Origin: Arthrobacter gandavensis | GTDB lineage: Bacteria; Actinomycetota; Actinomycetes; Actinomycetales; Micrococcaceae | Reading direction: 5' to 3' | Assembly (NCBI RefSeq): GCF_009192735.1 | Contig: NZ_VTFU01000007.1 | Coordinates: 1 to 64,000 of the forward strand | DNA: 64,000 nucleotides | Shown: positions 44,811 to 53,900 of the stretch, one piece after another | Layout of the letters: each line of letters starts with the position of its first letter | Position numbering within the stretch: position 1 is the stretch's first letter | The notes under the pieces: generated by a model | The model's input: the letters and a program-made list of their open reading frames with translations, nothing else | What the model was told of the DNA's origin: nothing | Database searches by the model: none | Translations under genes and position numbers: made by a program

Positions 44811-45688
44811 GCTGATACCTCCCGGTAGATTTCGCTGAGGGACGGCCTCAGGGGCGTAAATTCTTCGACGGTGCCGCGGGCCATGGCGGTGCCGAGGATG
44901 CGCTGGGCGGTGGTTTCGCCGTCGAACTCCAGCACTGCCGTGGGTCCTGCCACATCGATGACCTGCAGCCCGGGCTCGTCGCGGAGCCAGCCGGCGTCCG
45001 GTGAAACGGTGAGGCGGTGGCGGCGGGGCGCGCTGGCGCGGAGCTGGTCGCTGGACCCGGCGGCCATGACCTTGCCGGCCTTGAGCACCACCAAGTTGTC
45101 GCAAAGCCGGTCCACAAGGTCCAGCTGGTGGCTGGAGAAGAGGACCGGCACCCCTTCGCGGGTGCGCTCGCGCAGCAGTTCAACCATGGAATCGACGGCG
45201 GCGGGGTCAAGCCCGGAGAACGGCTCGTCCAGGATCAACACGTTGGGCCGGTGCAGCAGCGAGGCGGCAATCTGCACCCGCTGCTGGTTGCCCAGGGACA
45301 GCGATTCCAGTTTGTCCTTGAACCGGTCGGCCAGCGTGAAGCGCTCCAGGAGATCCACGGCCTCGCGCCGGGCGTCCGCCGCACTCATCCGGTGCAGCTG
45401 GCCCAAATACACCAGCTGGTCCAGGATTGGCTGCTTCGGGTAGAGGCCGCGTTCCTCCGGCATGTACCCAAACTGGGCCCGGGCGGCTGCGGTTACCGGT
45501 GACCCGTCGAGAAGCACTTCACCGGCCGTGGCCGTCAGTACGCCCATGATCATGCGCATGGTGGTGGTCTTGCCGGCGCCGTTGCCGCCGACAAATCCGG
45601 TCATCTGGCCGGCGGGGACATCGAAGGTGACGTTGTCCACCGCCGTTTTGTCCCCGAATTTTCGGGTGAGGTTGGAGACCTGCAGCAT
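44807..45688 (-). CDS. ABC transporter ATPase (NatA-like)
   Basis: This 293-aa ABC ATPase has Walker A FVGGNGAGKTTTM (residues 33-45), signature LSLGNQQRVQIA, Walker B VLILDEPFSGLDP and H-loop switch FSSHQLD. The C-terminal 80 residues are the extra region common in the DrrA/NatA group (multidrug, bacteriocin or sodium export). It pairs with the ABC-2 permease, overlapping it by ATGA. The gene is 112 bp downstream of the response-regulator start, on the same strand. Substrate is not shown. Confidence 0.88.
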   Translation of the reverse strand: MLQVSNLTRKFGDKTAVDNVTFDVPAGQMTGFVGGNGAGKTTTMRMIMGVLTATAGEVLLDGSPVTAAARAQFGYMPEERGLYPKQPILDQLVYLGQLHRMSAADARREAVDLLERFTLADRFKDKLESLSLGNQQRVQIAASLLHRPNVLILDEPFSGLDPAAVDSMVELLRERTREGVPVLFSSHQLDLVDRLCDNLVVLKAGKVMAAGSSDQLRASAPRRHRLTVSPDAGWLRDEPGLQVIDVAGPTAVLEFDGETTAQRILGTAMARGTVEEFTPLRPSLSEIYREVSA

Positions 45689-45800
45689 GGTGGCTGCTCC
45701 TTTCCCGGAGTGCCGGGTGTTGTCAGGGGAAAATCTTCTCCCTCGACTTTACGGGCGGCTGCCCGAAAGGAGATCGGCCGGGCGGGTGAATCCTCCCGGC

Positions 45801-46583
45801 TCAGGAACGCCGGTCGCCGGAAGCCTCGGCGGCGCTCTCCCCCGGAAGGATGAGTCCGGATTCGTAGGCGAACACCACGGCCTGGACCCGGTCCCGGACC
45901 TGGATCTTGGCGAGCAGATTGGACACGTGTGTTTTGACCGTTGCTTCGGCCACGAACATGCGGGCGGCGATTTCGGAGTTGCTGCAGCCGGCCGCCACGT
46001 TCACCAGGACTTCCCGTTCCCGGGACGTCAGGGAAGCCAGCAGTTTCTGCTGTTCCGGTGACACGGGCCGGGTCGCGGCCTGGCCGGCCTGGCCGGCGGG
46101 GGCGGCTCCGTCGCCGGACGGGTTGGTGCCGGACGCATCCTGCGCGGATTCAGCGCCAAGCTGGCGTGCGAAGCGCTCGATGACGCGGACAGTGACTTCC
46201 GGTGCGAGCAGGGCATGGCCGCCGGCCACGGCGTGCACAGCGGTCACCAGGTCATCCGGGTCGGCATTCTTGAGCAGGAAGCCACTGGCGCCGGAGCGAA
46301 TCGCATCAAAAAGGTAGTCGTCGCGCTCAAAGGTGGTCAGGATAATCACCTTGGCCGTGCCCGCCTGCACTACGGCCTCGGTGGCCCTGATGCCGTCCAG
46401 CACCGGCATCTGCACATCCATCAGGATGACATCCACCGGATTCGCGGCGGCGAAGTCCACGGCCTCCTTGCCGTTGGCCACCTGGCCCACAACCGTGATC
46501 TCGTCCTCCACGGAGAGCATCATGGCGAAGCCGGCCCGGACCAGTGCCTGGTCATCGGCCAACAGGACCCGGATCGGTTCCAT
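45801..46583 (-). CDS. LuxR/NarL-family response regulator
   Basis: This 260-aa protein has a receiver domain (VLLADDQALVRAGFAMML, phospho-acceptor Asp56 in DVILMDVQMP, and Thr/Lys positions in IILTTFERDDYLF and LLKNADP). A linker rich in Gly/Ala of about 45 residues follows, then the LuxR helix-turn-helix (LTSREREVLVNVAAGCSNSEIAARMFVAEATVKTHVSNLLAK). The linker is longer than usual. It works with the kinase encoded upstream (99 bp away), and the ABC-2 exporter genes downstream are likely targets, as in LiaRS-type or DesKR-type systems. Confidence 0.9.
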   Translation of the reverse strand: MEPIRVLLADDQALVRAGFAMMLSVEDEITVVGQVANGKEAVDFAAANPVDVILMDVQMPVLDGIRATEAVVQAGTAKVIILTTFERDDYLFDAIRSGASGFLLKNADPDDLVTAVHAVAGGHALLAPEVTVRVIERFARQLGAESAQDASGTNPSGDGAAPAGQAGQAATRPVSPEQQKLLASLTSREREVLVNVAAGCSNSEIAARMFVAEATVKTHVSNLLAKIQVRDRVQAVVFAYESGLILPGESAAEASGDRRS

Positions 46584-46682
46584 CGCGTGTGTTCACACCC
46601 TTTCGCGCAAGGAGAGCCCCTCGGCACCGGCGGGGCCGGCGGCCCCGGAAATAACGTACCGGCAAAACCGCCGAATCGGAGA

Positions 46683-48083
46683 TCAGCGCACCGGGAAGCG
46701 GACGCGGACCCGCCATCCGCCGCCCGACCGTGGACCGATTTCGGCATTTCCGCCGTGCAGCGCCGCCCGTTCCCGGATGCCCTGCAGGCCATATCCCGAG
46801 CCGGCGGTGCTGCCCGACCGCGGCCGGCCGTCGTCGACCGTCTCCGCCTCCACCCAGTCGCCGTCCTCAGACCGGCCGGTCCGCAGCGCCACCACTGCGG
46901 ACCCTGCCGTGGAGTGCCGCCGCACATTGGCCAGTGATTCCTGGACTGTCCGGTAAATGGACAGGCCAAGTGGAGCAGGGATGCGGTTCAGAACCGACCC
47001 GGGATCGGAGGCCTGATGAAAGGACACGCGAAGCCCCATGGCGTCATGTTCGGTAATCAGCGCTGGCAGGTCAGACAGCCCGGGTTCCGGATGCCGCTGC
47101 GCGGCGCCGTCGGAGTCGGGAGCCGGTTCCTGCCCGCCGCGAAGCACGCCCAGCAGTGACCGCATCTGGCCCACAGCCTCCCGGGACGATGACTCAATGG
47201 TCTGCAGGGCGCCGGCAGTGGCGGCGGGCTTTTTCTCCAGCACCCGCCGGGCGGCTCCCGCCTGGATGCCGATCACCGCAATGTGGTGGGCGACGACGTC
47301 GTGCAGCTCGCGGGCGATCCGCAGGCGCTCGTCGATCACGGCCTGCCGGGCCAGCTCGGTGGCCTGTGCCTCCAGCTGGGCCGATTGCCGGGCGAGCTGC
47401 TCCCGCTGGTGTGCGCTGCGCCAGGAGGTGATGCCAAAGAGGATCGCTCCGCCGAAGTAGGCGGCGTTAATGAGGAACGTGTAGATGGCGTAGGAAGCCA
47501 GCGGCGGCAGGAAGCTGCGGGAGGGGCCTTCCTGTTCCTCCACCTGCTCCAGAAATGACTCGTACGCGTTGCTGACGGTGAAGGACAGCAGCAGCCACAG
47601 AGCCATGGCCGCTATCACCAGCACCAGGGCCAGGCGCAGCATTCGGCGGTTCGGGGCCCAGGCCACCGCGGAATAGATGGCGGCAAAATACGCGCCCTGG
47701 AAAGCGATCTGCATCGAGAGGATGGGCATGTACATGCCCAGGACCAGGAAGAGCACCGACGATACGAGCAGGACGGTGACCGGAAAGCGGCGCCGCACCG
47801 CCAGCGGGAGCACCATCAACGCCATCACCAGGTGCTGAAGCCAGAACGGCTTGTCTTCCCCGCCCATGGTCCCGAAGCCGCGGACGCTCTCAAGGGCGAC
47901 GGCGCTGAGCAGCAGCACGATGCAGGTGCCGATCACGTCCCGGCGCAGCTGCTCCGGCGTTGGTCCGGGGCGCTCCCAGTCGTCGCCGATTTGCCACGGC
48001 CTCGCGGGGAACCAGCGCTGGAGCAGCCGGCGGCGGGGCCCGGCGTCCCGGGTGTCGGCGTCGGGTGCGGGCGTATCGATCAT
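46683..48083 (-). CDS. NarL-type sensor histidine kinase
   Basis: This 466-aa kinase has five or six N-terminal hydrophobic helices (about residues 45-235), with no large extracellular domain. HisKA_3 holds the phospho-acceptor His in RELHDVVAHHIAVIGIQAG near residue 260. A C-terminal ATPase domain has GLSIYRTVQESLANVRRHS and a G-box GSGYGLQGIRERAALHGG. The short, membrane-embedded sensor is typical of kinases detecting membrane stress or antibiotics. The response-regulator gene follows, and then the ABC-2 exporter genes. The promoter must lie between 48084 and the divergent M20 gene. Confidence 0.9.
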   Translation of the reverse strand: MIDTPAPDADTRDAGPRRRLLQRWFPARPWQIGDDWERPGPTPEQLRRDVIGTCIVLLLSAVALESVRGFGTMGGEDKPFWLQHLVMALMVLPLAVRRRFPVTVLLVSSVLFLVLGMYMPILSMQIAFQGAYFAAIYSAVAWAPNRRMLRLALVLVIAAMALWLLLSFTVSNAYESFLEQVEEQEGPSRSFLPPLASYAIYTFLINAAYFGGAILFGITSWRSAHQREQLARQSAQLEAQATELARQAVIDERLRIARELHDVVAHHIAVIGIQAGAARRVLEKKPAATAGALQTIESSSREAVGQMRSLLGVLRGGQEPAPDSDGAAQRHPEPGLSDLPALITEHDAMGLRVSFHQASDPGSVLNRIPAPLGLSIYRTVQESLANVRRHSTAGSAVVALRTGRSEDGDWVEAETVDDGRPRSGSTAGSGYGLQGIRERAALHGGNAEIGPRSGGGWRVRVRFPVR

Positions 48084-48221
48084 GCAGCCCAGTCTAAAAG
48101 CCGGCGCACGGCATCGGCTCCGCCGGAGGGATGATCGTGCGGGAGGGGAAGGAGTGATTTACTTCAAGGTACTGATACGGCAGCCTGGCGGCGGCCGACC
48201 GCGTTGACGACAGGACTTTGC

Positions 48222-49397
48222 ATGTTTGTAGAAGAGGCCCAGACCATCCTGCCGGAACTGGTGGCGCTGCGGCGTGCGCTGCATGCCGATCCGGAGACCG
48301 GCAACAACCTGCCGCGGACCCAGGAGAGAATCCTTGCAGCGCTGGAGGGGCTGGACCTGGAGATCACGCTGGGGGTGAAATCGACGTCGGTGGTTGCCGT
48401 GCTGCGCGGTGCCGAGCCCGGGCCGGCCGTGCTGCTGCGCGGCGACATGGACGCCCTGCCCGTCTTCGAAATGACGGACCTGGACTACGCCTCCACGAAC
48501 GGCAACATGCATGCCTGCGGACATGACCTGCACGTGGCGGGCCTGGTGGGTGCGGCCAAACTGCTCTGCGCCCAGCAGGAGGACCTCTCGGGCAGCGTCA
48601 TCTTCATGTTCCAGCCCGGAGAAGAGGGGCACGACGGCGCCAGCCTCATGCTCGATGAAGGCGTGCTCGACGCCGCGGGGGAGCGTCCCGTCGCCGCCTA
48701 CGGGATCCATGTTCGCCCCGGACCACTGGGAGTCTTCCGGACAAAACCGGGCACGCTGATGGCCGGCGCGAATGAACTCCGAATCACTGTCAAAGGATCC
48801 GGCGGCCACAGCTCACAGCCCCAAACCGCCGTCGACCCCGTTCCCGCGCTCACTGAAATCGCCACGGCACTGCAGACGATGGCCACGCGCCGCTTCTCAG
48901 CCTTCGATCCGATTGTGCTGACCGTGACACAGCTCAGCGCGGGCGAAGCCATCAACGTCATCCCTGACACCGCCAGCCTGGGCGCCTCTGTCCGCACCCT
49001 TTCCGAGGATTCCCTGGACCGGGCAGTCGTGGAAACCAAAACGCTTGCCGAGGGCATAGCCGCCGCCCACGGCTGCAGTGTGGAAGTGGACTTCACCGTG
49101 CGTTATCCGGTGACTAGCAACGACGCCGGGCGCACGCAGGAGGCCATCACCGGGCTGCGGGAAATCTTCGGCGAGGACCGGGTGCTGGAATCCCGCGATC
49201 CGCTCATGGGATCGGAAGACTTCTCCCTCGTCCTCAACGAGGTTCCGGGCACTTTCATCTTCCTGGGGGCGACGCCGCCGGCGCTGGATCCGGACACCGT
49301 AGCGTGGAACCACTCTCCGCGGGTGGTTTTTGACGATTCGGTCCTGGGTGACCAGGCGGCCGCCCTTGCCCACCTCGCGTACAACCGGCTGACGTAG
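48222..49397 (+). CDS. M20-family amidohydrolase (hippurate hydrolase-like)
   Basis: This 391-aa M20D peptidase-like enzyme has ALRRALHADPETGNNLPRTQ at the start, metal-site DMDALPVFE, HACGHDLHVAG, QPGEEGHDGASLML, and the dimerisation segment GSGGHSSQPQTAVDP. It probably cleaves N-acyl amino acids, as hippurate and IAA-amino acid hydrolases do. The ATG at 48222 follows an AGGA sequence 6 nt upstream. The earlier TTG at 48204 lacks a site. It is divergent from the histidine kinase gene, and its stop overlaps the -10 box of the next gene. Confidence 0.87.
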   Translation: MFVEEAQTILPELVALRRALHADPETGNNLPRTQERILAALEGLDLEITLGVKSTSVVAVLRGAEPGPAVLLRGDMDALPVFEMTDLDYASTNGNMHACGHDLHVAGLVGAAKLLCAQQEDLSGSVIFMFQPGEEGHDGASLMLDEGVLDAAGERPVAAYGIHVRPGPLGVFRTKPGTLMAGANELRITVKGSGGHSSQPQTAVDPVPALTEIATALQTMATRRFSAFDPIVLTVTQLSAGEAINVIPDTASLGASVRTLSEDSLDRAVVETKTLAEGIAAAHGCSVEVDFTVRYPVTSNDAGRTQEAITGLREIFGEDRVLESRDPLMGSEDFSLVLNEVPGTFIFLGATPPALDPDTVAWNHSPRVVFDDSVLGDQAAALAHLAYNRLT

Positions 49398-49400
49398 TCT
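49395..49400 (+). promoter_or_regulatory. -10 box built on the preceding stop codon
   Basis: TAGTCT begins with the TAG stop codon of the M20 gene and lies 6 nt before the ATG at 49407. It suggests a leaderless transcript initiated inside the preceding gene's end. Confidence 0.45.
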
Positions 49401-49406
49401 GTGCCC

Positions 49407-49862
49407 ATGCCTTTCTCGAACCTGATCACCGCAGCTTCCCGGCCCGCTCCGCCCACCTCGAAACGCCGGCGGCTTGGCGCCATTGCCCTGGGCTCATTCC
49501 TGGCCTTTGCGGGAACCTCCCATCTGACCTTTGCCCGCACTGAGTTCCAGGCCCAGGTGCCGGAGTGGGTGCCGGTGGACGACGACGTCGTGGTGCTGCT
49601 GTCCGGCGTCGCCGAGCTGAGCCTCGGTGCGGCGCTGATCCTGCTGCGCAAGCGCCGGGTCCCGGTGGGATTGGCTGCAGCGGCATTTTTTGTCGCCATA
49701 TTTCCCGGCAACATTTCCCAATACGTCACCCACACTGACGCTTTCGGGCTCGATACTGACCGTGCCCGTCTGGTGCGGCTGTTTTTTCAGCCGCTGCTGG
49801 TGATCTGGGCGCTGTGGTCCACCGGTTCGTGGAAAGCGGTGCGGGCCGGGGCGAAGAAGTAG
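49407..49862 (+). CDS. DoxX-like membrane protein
   Basis: This 151-aa protein has a short basic start and four hydrophobic helices (LGAIALGSFLAFAGTSHLTF, VVVLLSGVAELSLGAALILL, VGLAAAAFFVAIFPGNISQYV, LVRLFFQPLLVIWALW), matching small DoxX/DoxD-like inner-membrane proteins. A GTSHLTF segment after helix 1 is a family feature. Function in this group is not well known; relatives are tied to redox or thiosulfate metabolism. A -10 box (TAGTCT) is 6 nt before the ATG, so the mRNA may be leaderless. The in-frame GTG at 49401 falls too close to it. Confidence 0.75.
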   Translation: MPFSNLITAASRPAPPTSKRRRLGAIALGSFLAFAGTSHLTFARTEFQAQVPEWVPVDDDVVVLLSGVAELSLGAALILLRKRRVPVGLAAAAFFVAIFPGNISQYVTHTDAFGLDTDRARLVRLFFQPLLVIWALWSTGSWKAVRAGAKK

Positions 49863-49899
49863 GGCTGCCGGCCCATCAATCAGATCCCACCTCCTCGCT

Positions 49900-49942
49900 G
49901 AACTCCCAAATAGCTCCCAAGCGCATTGGGAGTTGGGAGTTC
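49900..49942. repeat. nested inverted repeat
   Basis: Outer arms GAACTCCCAA (49900-49909) and TTGGGAGTTC (49933-49942) are perfect 10-bp complements. Inside, CTCCCAA (49914-49920) and TTGGGAG (49926-49932) form a perfect 7-bp stem with the 5-nt loop GCGCA. The two stems share the same CTCCCAA/TTGGGAG word, so they may refold. No T-run follows. Confidence 0.85.
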
Positions 49943-50093
49943 GCCGCGCATGGGTTTCCACCCTTTGTTGTCTCCTGTGGCTGCTGTGACTCCAGTAGCA
50001 ACAGCAGCAACACAGGCTGGGAACCTGTGCGGCGGAGTGGGCTGAAGAGACGATCTGTGCCGGTGGTCCAGAGATTCGCCCGGCCAGAGTCTG

Positions 50094-50099
50094 TAGTAT
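50094..50099 (+). promoter_or_regulatory. -10 box for the DUF6308 gene
   Basis: TAGTAT lies 49 nt before the GTG start at 50149. The resulting leader contains a strong GGGGGGAGCAGGA ribosome site just before the GTG. Confidence 0.45.
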
Positions 50100-50148
50100 C
50101 ACGGGCCATGGGGCGACCGCCGCCCTGCCAACAAGGGGGGAGCAGGAC

Positions 50149-50820
50149 GTGCAGATTCCGGAAATACTCACTGACCAGCAGATTGGGAAGGCCGCACACC
50201 TACTCAAGGACTACTACACGCGGCCCGTTTCCAAGGGCCGGGTTCGCACGGGGGCGCACTTCGATGCGTGGGCGGGCGGCGGTGCAGCCCCCGGCGTCGC
50301 CAACACCATCACAGCAGACGACATGCTGGCTGCGTCCTTTCTTTCCGTACCGTTTGAGCCTGCCGCGGTGATTGGCCTGCTTGCCGAGCGCCAACTCGAT
50401 ATCACGGCACTTTTGATGCAGATTCCGGCGAATCGCCACCTAGCTGGGGTGTCCCACGAGGAATTCAAAGACCTGCTGGGCGAGGAAAGCCCCGCGTGGA
50501 AGCTCTGGAACATTCTCCGCGGCAAGGAAGACGGCGGATGGGGGATTGGGCCCACTCGAGCCAGCAAGCTTATGGCACGCAAGCGTCCGCGCCTGATCCC
50601 CATCTGGGATTCCGTGGTCGGGGCAGAAGCCAAGATAGCGAGCTCTCTGACCCAGTGGAGCGATTGGCACGAGATGCTCACTCAGGAAGGTGGAGCATTG
50701 GCCGGCCGCTTGGACAGGATCCAGGACCGGGCCGAACTGCAGTTTCGGGTGTCGCAGCTGCGCGTGATGGACGTGGTGCTCTGGATGCACGGACAGCGGT
50801 ACCGAGATGCCGCCAAGTGA
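50149..50820 (+). CDS. DUF6308-family protein with a helix-hairpin-helix-like segment
   Basis: This 223-aa protein of the actinobacterial DUF6308 group is mostly helical. A segment near residues 130-155 (WGIGPTRASKLMARKRPRLIPIWDSVV) looks like the helix-hairpin-helix plus Asp loop of HhH-GPD DNA glycosylases (G-x-G-x-x-x-A, then a conserved D followed by SVV). A DNA-binding or DNA-repair role is therefore an inference, and no enzyme activity is proven. The start is GTG at 50149 with an excellent ribosome site. It converges with hsdR across a hairpin, so it sits at the edge of the restriction-modification island and could be an accessory of it. Confidence 0.72.
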   Translation: MQIPEILTDQQIGKAAHLLKDYYTRPVSKGRVRTGAHFDAWAGGGAAPGVANTITADDMLAASFLSVPFEPAAVIGLLAERQLDITALLMQIPANRHLAGVSHEEFKDLLGEESPAWKLWNILRGKEDGGWGIGPTRASKLMARKRPRLIPIWDSVVGAEAKIASSLTQWSDWHEMLTQEGGALAGRLDRIQDRAELQFRVSQLRVMDVVLWMHGQRYRDAAK

Positions 50821-50863
50821 AGACGGAGCGGCGTAACCCCGCCAAAGAGCAGGACAAACTTGC

Positions 50864-50886
50864 GGCCCGGCACAAACGGCCGGGCC
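50864..50886. terminator. convergent hairpin between the DUF6308 gene and hsdR
   Basis: An 8-bp stem GGCCCGGC / GCCGGGCC with a 7-nt loop lies in the 90-bp gap. A second 5-bp stem GCGGG / CCCGC (50903-50907, 50915-50919) overlaps the hsdR stop codon. Neither has a T-run. Confidence 0.45.
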
Positions 50887-50910
50887 ACAAGGTGAATCAA
50901 GAGCGGGTTG

Positions 50911-53900
50911 CTATCCCGCCCGAGCCTCCGCGAAGCGCGGCGCCATGGACTCCATCTGCTCCATGACGAGCTTGATCGCGGCAGGCTGCTTGTCCGGCGG
51001 ATAGCCGTTCTTGACGAGCAGTCGTTTGATGGAGGAGCGCAGCTTGGCCCGGACATCATCACGCACCGTCCAGTCGGTGCGGACATCGCGCCTCATCACG
51101 GCGACCAGATCACGGGCAATATTCGCGAGAACTCCCTCGCCCTGAACATCCACGGCTGAAGCGTTCTGGGACACGGCATCGTAAAAAGCCAGCTCATCCT
51201 GGTTCAGCTCCGGGTTAAACTGCTTGCCGCGGTTCTTCTCCTGCGAGACTTCCTTGGCCAGTTCCACCAGGGCCGCAATGACCTCCGCCGAGGTCAGCTG
51301 CTGGTTGGTGTACTTGTTCATCAGCTCCGTGATCCGCTCCGAGAACGCACGCTCTCGGATGGCGTTGTTCCGCGTCGTCCGCAGGGCCTCCTCGGAGATG
51401 AGTTTCCGCAGCGCCTCAATGGCGAGCTGCGGGTTCCGCGCCTGCTGCGTCTTCGCCATGAACTCGGGAGTGAGGTCTTCGAGGGAAGGCTTGGGCATGC
51501 CGGCAGCCTCGTAGATGTCCATCACCTCGCCCGAGACTGTTGACGTGGCAATCAGCTGGCCAAGCAGGCGCTGGATGTCCTCCGGTACGGGGATCCCGCG
51601 GGACTGGCGGTCTTCGGCGTCCCACTTCGCCATCCACACCCGGATCTCTTCGTACACCTTGATCTCGGGCAGCAGGTGCGCCAGATGCGCCGACCCTGAA
51701 CAGAGTGCCCAGGCCCGGGCCAGCTGTCCCGAATACCGGCGGTACTGGGAGGCCAGCGTCTCACTGTCCGGGGCGGGTTCGTTCCCCGGCGTCAGCGGGT
51801 CACGGAGGTAGTTGACGGCACCGGTGACAGCGTGGAGGAAAGCCTTGGGCCCGCCTTTGTTCAGTGTGGCCTTCCAGTTGTGCCCGGCCAGCAGTTCGCG
51901 GAGCTTCTCGACCAGTGTTTCGGTGAGCGCAATCGCCTCGTCCAGGTTCTTACCCACCGGCTGATGCGCCGCCCCGTCCTGGCGGCTGTATTCCTTCAGC
52001 GCCGCCGCCAGGTTCTCCGCCAGCGGGGCGTACGCCACCAGCAGGCCGTCTTCCTTTCCCCGGTACGTGCGGTTTACCCGCGCCAGGGTCTGCATCAGCA
52101 GTGCGCCCTTCAGCGGCCGGTCCAGGTACAGGGTGTGCAGGGGCGGGGAGTCGTAGCCCGTGAGCATCATGTCCTTGACGATCACCAGCTCCAGCTCATC
52201 GTCCGCATCCTTGAGCCGCTGCTTGATGGTGGCGTTCTGCGAATCGCGGCGCACATGGTCGGAGACCGGGGGAGTGTCCGAGGCAGTCCCGGAATAGACA
52301 ACCTTGATCTTTCCCCGTTCCAGATCATCGGAATGCCAGTCCGGGCGCAGCTGAACGATCGCCGAATAGAGATTCGCGCAGATCTCCCGGGTGCCGCCCA
52401 CGATCATGGCCTTGCCCGGCGCGTCGATGAACTTCCGCATCTGGTCCCGCCGGTTCTCCCAGTGCGCCACCAGATCTTCGGCCAGCTTGGCAATGCGTTC
52501 CGGCGCGCCGTATACGGCATTGACGACGGCGACGCTCTTCTCGATGCGCGCCCGTTCCGTGTCATCGAGGCCTGCGGTGACTTCATCGGCGGCCTGGTCC
52601 AGGGACTCCTCGCTGACTCCTTCGGCCAGGCCCACCTTGATCAGGCGGGGCTCGAAGTAGACGGGGACGGTGGCGCCGTCGTCCACTGCCCGGTTCAGGT
52701 CATAGATGTCGATGTAGTCGCCGAACACGTCACGGGTGTTGCGGTCCTCGAAGGAAATCGGCGTACCGGTGAACGCGATCAGCGTGGCATGCGGCAGGGC
52801 ATCGCGCAGGTGCCGGGCATACCCGTCCAGGTCGTCATAGTGGCTTCGGTGGGCCTCGTCGACGACGACGATGATGTTGCGCCGGTCAGAGAGCAGCGGG
52901 TGCTCCGCACCGGCATCGCGTTCTGCCTTGCTGCGCCCGAACTTCTGCAGCGTCGTGAAGTAGATGCCACCTGTGGTGCGGCTGCTGAGTTCCTCCCGCA
53001 GCTCGGAGCGTTTGCGGATTTGCCGTGCCGTTTCGGGCAGCAGCTGGCTGCGGACGAAGGTCTCGTAGAGCTGGCCGTCCAGTTCGTTGCGGTCGGTGAT
53101 GACGACGACGGTCGGGTTGCGCAGCTTCGGGTGCCGGATCACCAGGTTGGTGTAGAGCTCCATTTCCATGGATTTGCCTGAGCCCTGGGTATGCCAGACG
53201 ACGCCGGCCTTGCCGTTGCTGCCGACCGCCTGCACGGTGCTTCCCACGGCTTTGGTGACGGCGAAGTACTGGTGCGGTTTAGCAATGCGTTTGATCAGCC
53301 CGGATGCGCCTTCGTCGAACGCGGTGTAGCTGTTCATCAGCTGCAGGAAGCGTTCCTGGTTGTAGAGCCCCAGCAGCGCAGTGTCCAAACCGGTGACGGG
53401 TTCGCCGTCGAGCAGTGCACCGGGAGGCACCGGCTTGCCGTCGTCGTCTACATTCCAGGGCGAGAAGTGGTTCAGGGGGGTGAAAGGGGTGCCGTAGCGG
53501 GCGAACAGGCCGTCGGAGGCGAGCGTGAAGACGCAGAACCGGAACGCCATGGGGAATTCGCGGACGTAGGTGGCCAGCTGGTTATGGGCTGCAGCTACGT
53601 CGGCAGACTTGCTGCCGGCCTTCTTGAGTTCGATGATGCTTACCGGCATGCCGTTGCAGTAGAGCACCAGGTCGAAGCGGCGTTTGTAGTCGCCGTGCTG
53701 GATGGTGACCTGGTTGACGGCGAGCCAGTCGTTGTCGTCGGGGGAGTGGCTGACCAGGCGCAGTGTGGGGCTAACTTCCGTGCCGTCGGCGTCGATGTAG
53801 GTGAGGCGGAAGCCGTTGGTGAGGTAGTCGTGGATGCGCTGGTTTTCGGTGATCGCGTCCACGGATTTGGGGGAGCCGATTTCGGCCAGCGCCTGCTTGA

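Larger units (their letters stand above)
49863..50148. other. structured intergenic region at the RM-island edge
   Basis: This 286-bp gap separates the DoxX-like gene from the DUF6308 gene and holds no convincing gene. It has a nested double stem at 49900-49942, CTGCTGT / ACAGCAG arms at 49981-49987 and 50001-50007, and a CACAGG / CCTGTG hairpin at 50011-50016 and 50024-50029. It ends with a TAGTAT -10 box at 50094-50099. It has lower GC than its neighbours. Confidence 0.6.

Noticed and set aside
49863-50148. A tRNA or tRNA remnant in the gap before the DUF6308 gene
   Set aside because: No clover-leaf, T-loop or CCA-type end is visible. Only the hairpins described are present.
51832-53181. 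449-residue plus-strand frame inside hsdR
   Set aside because: It lies opposite the helicase motifs of hsdR and has no family features or start signal.
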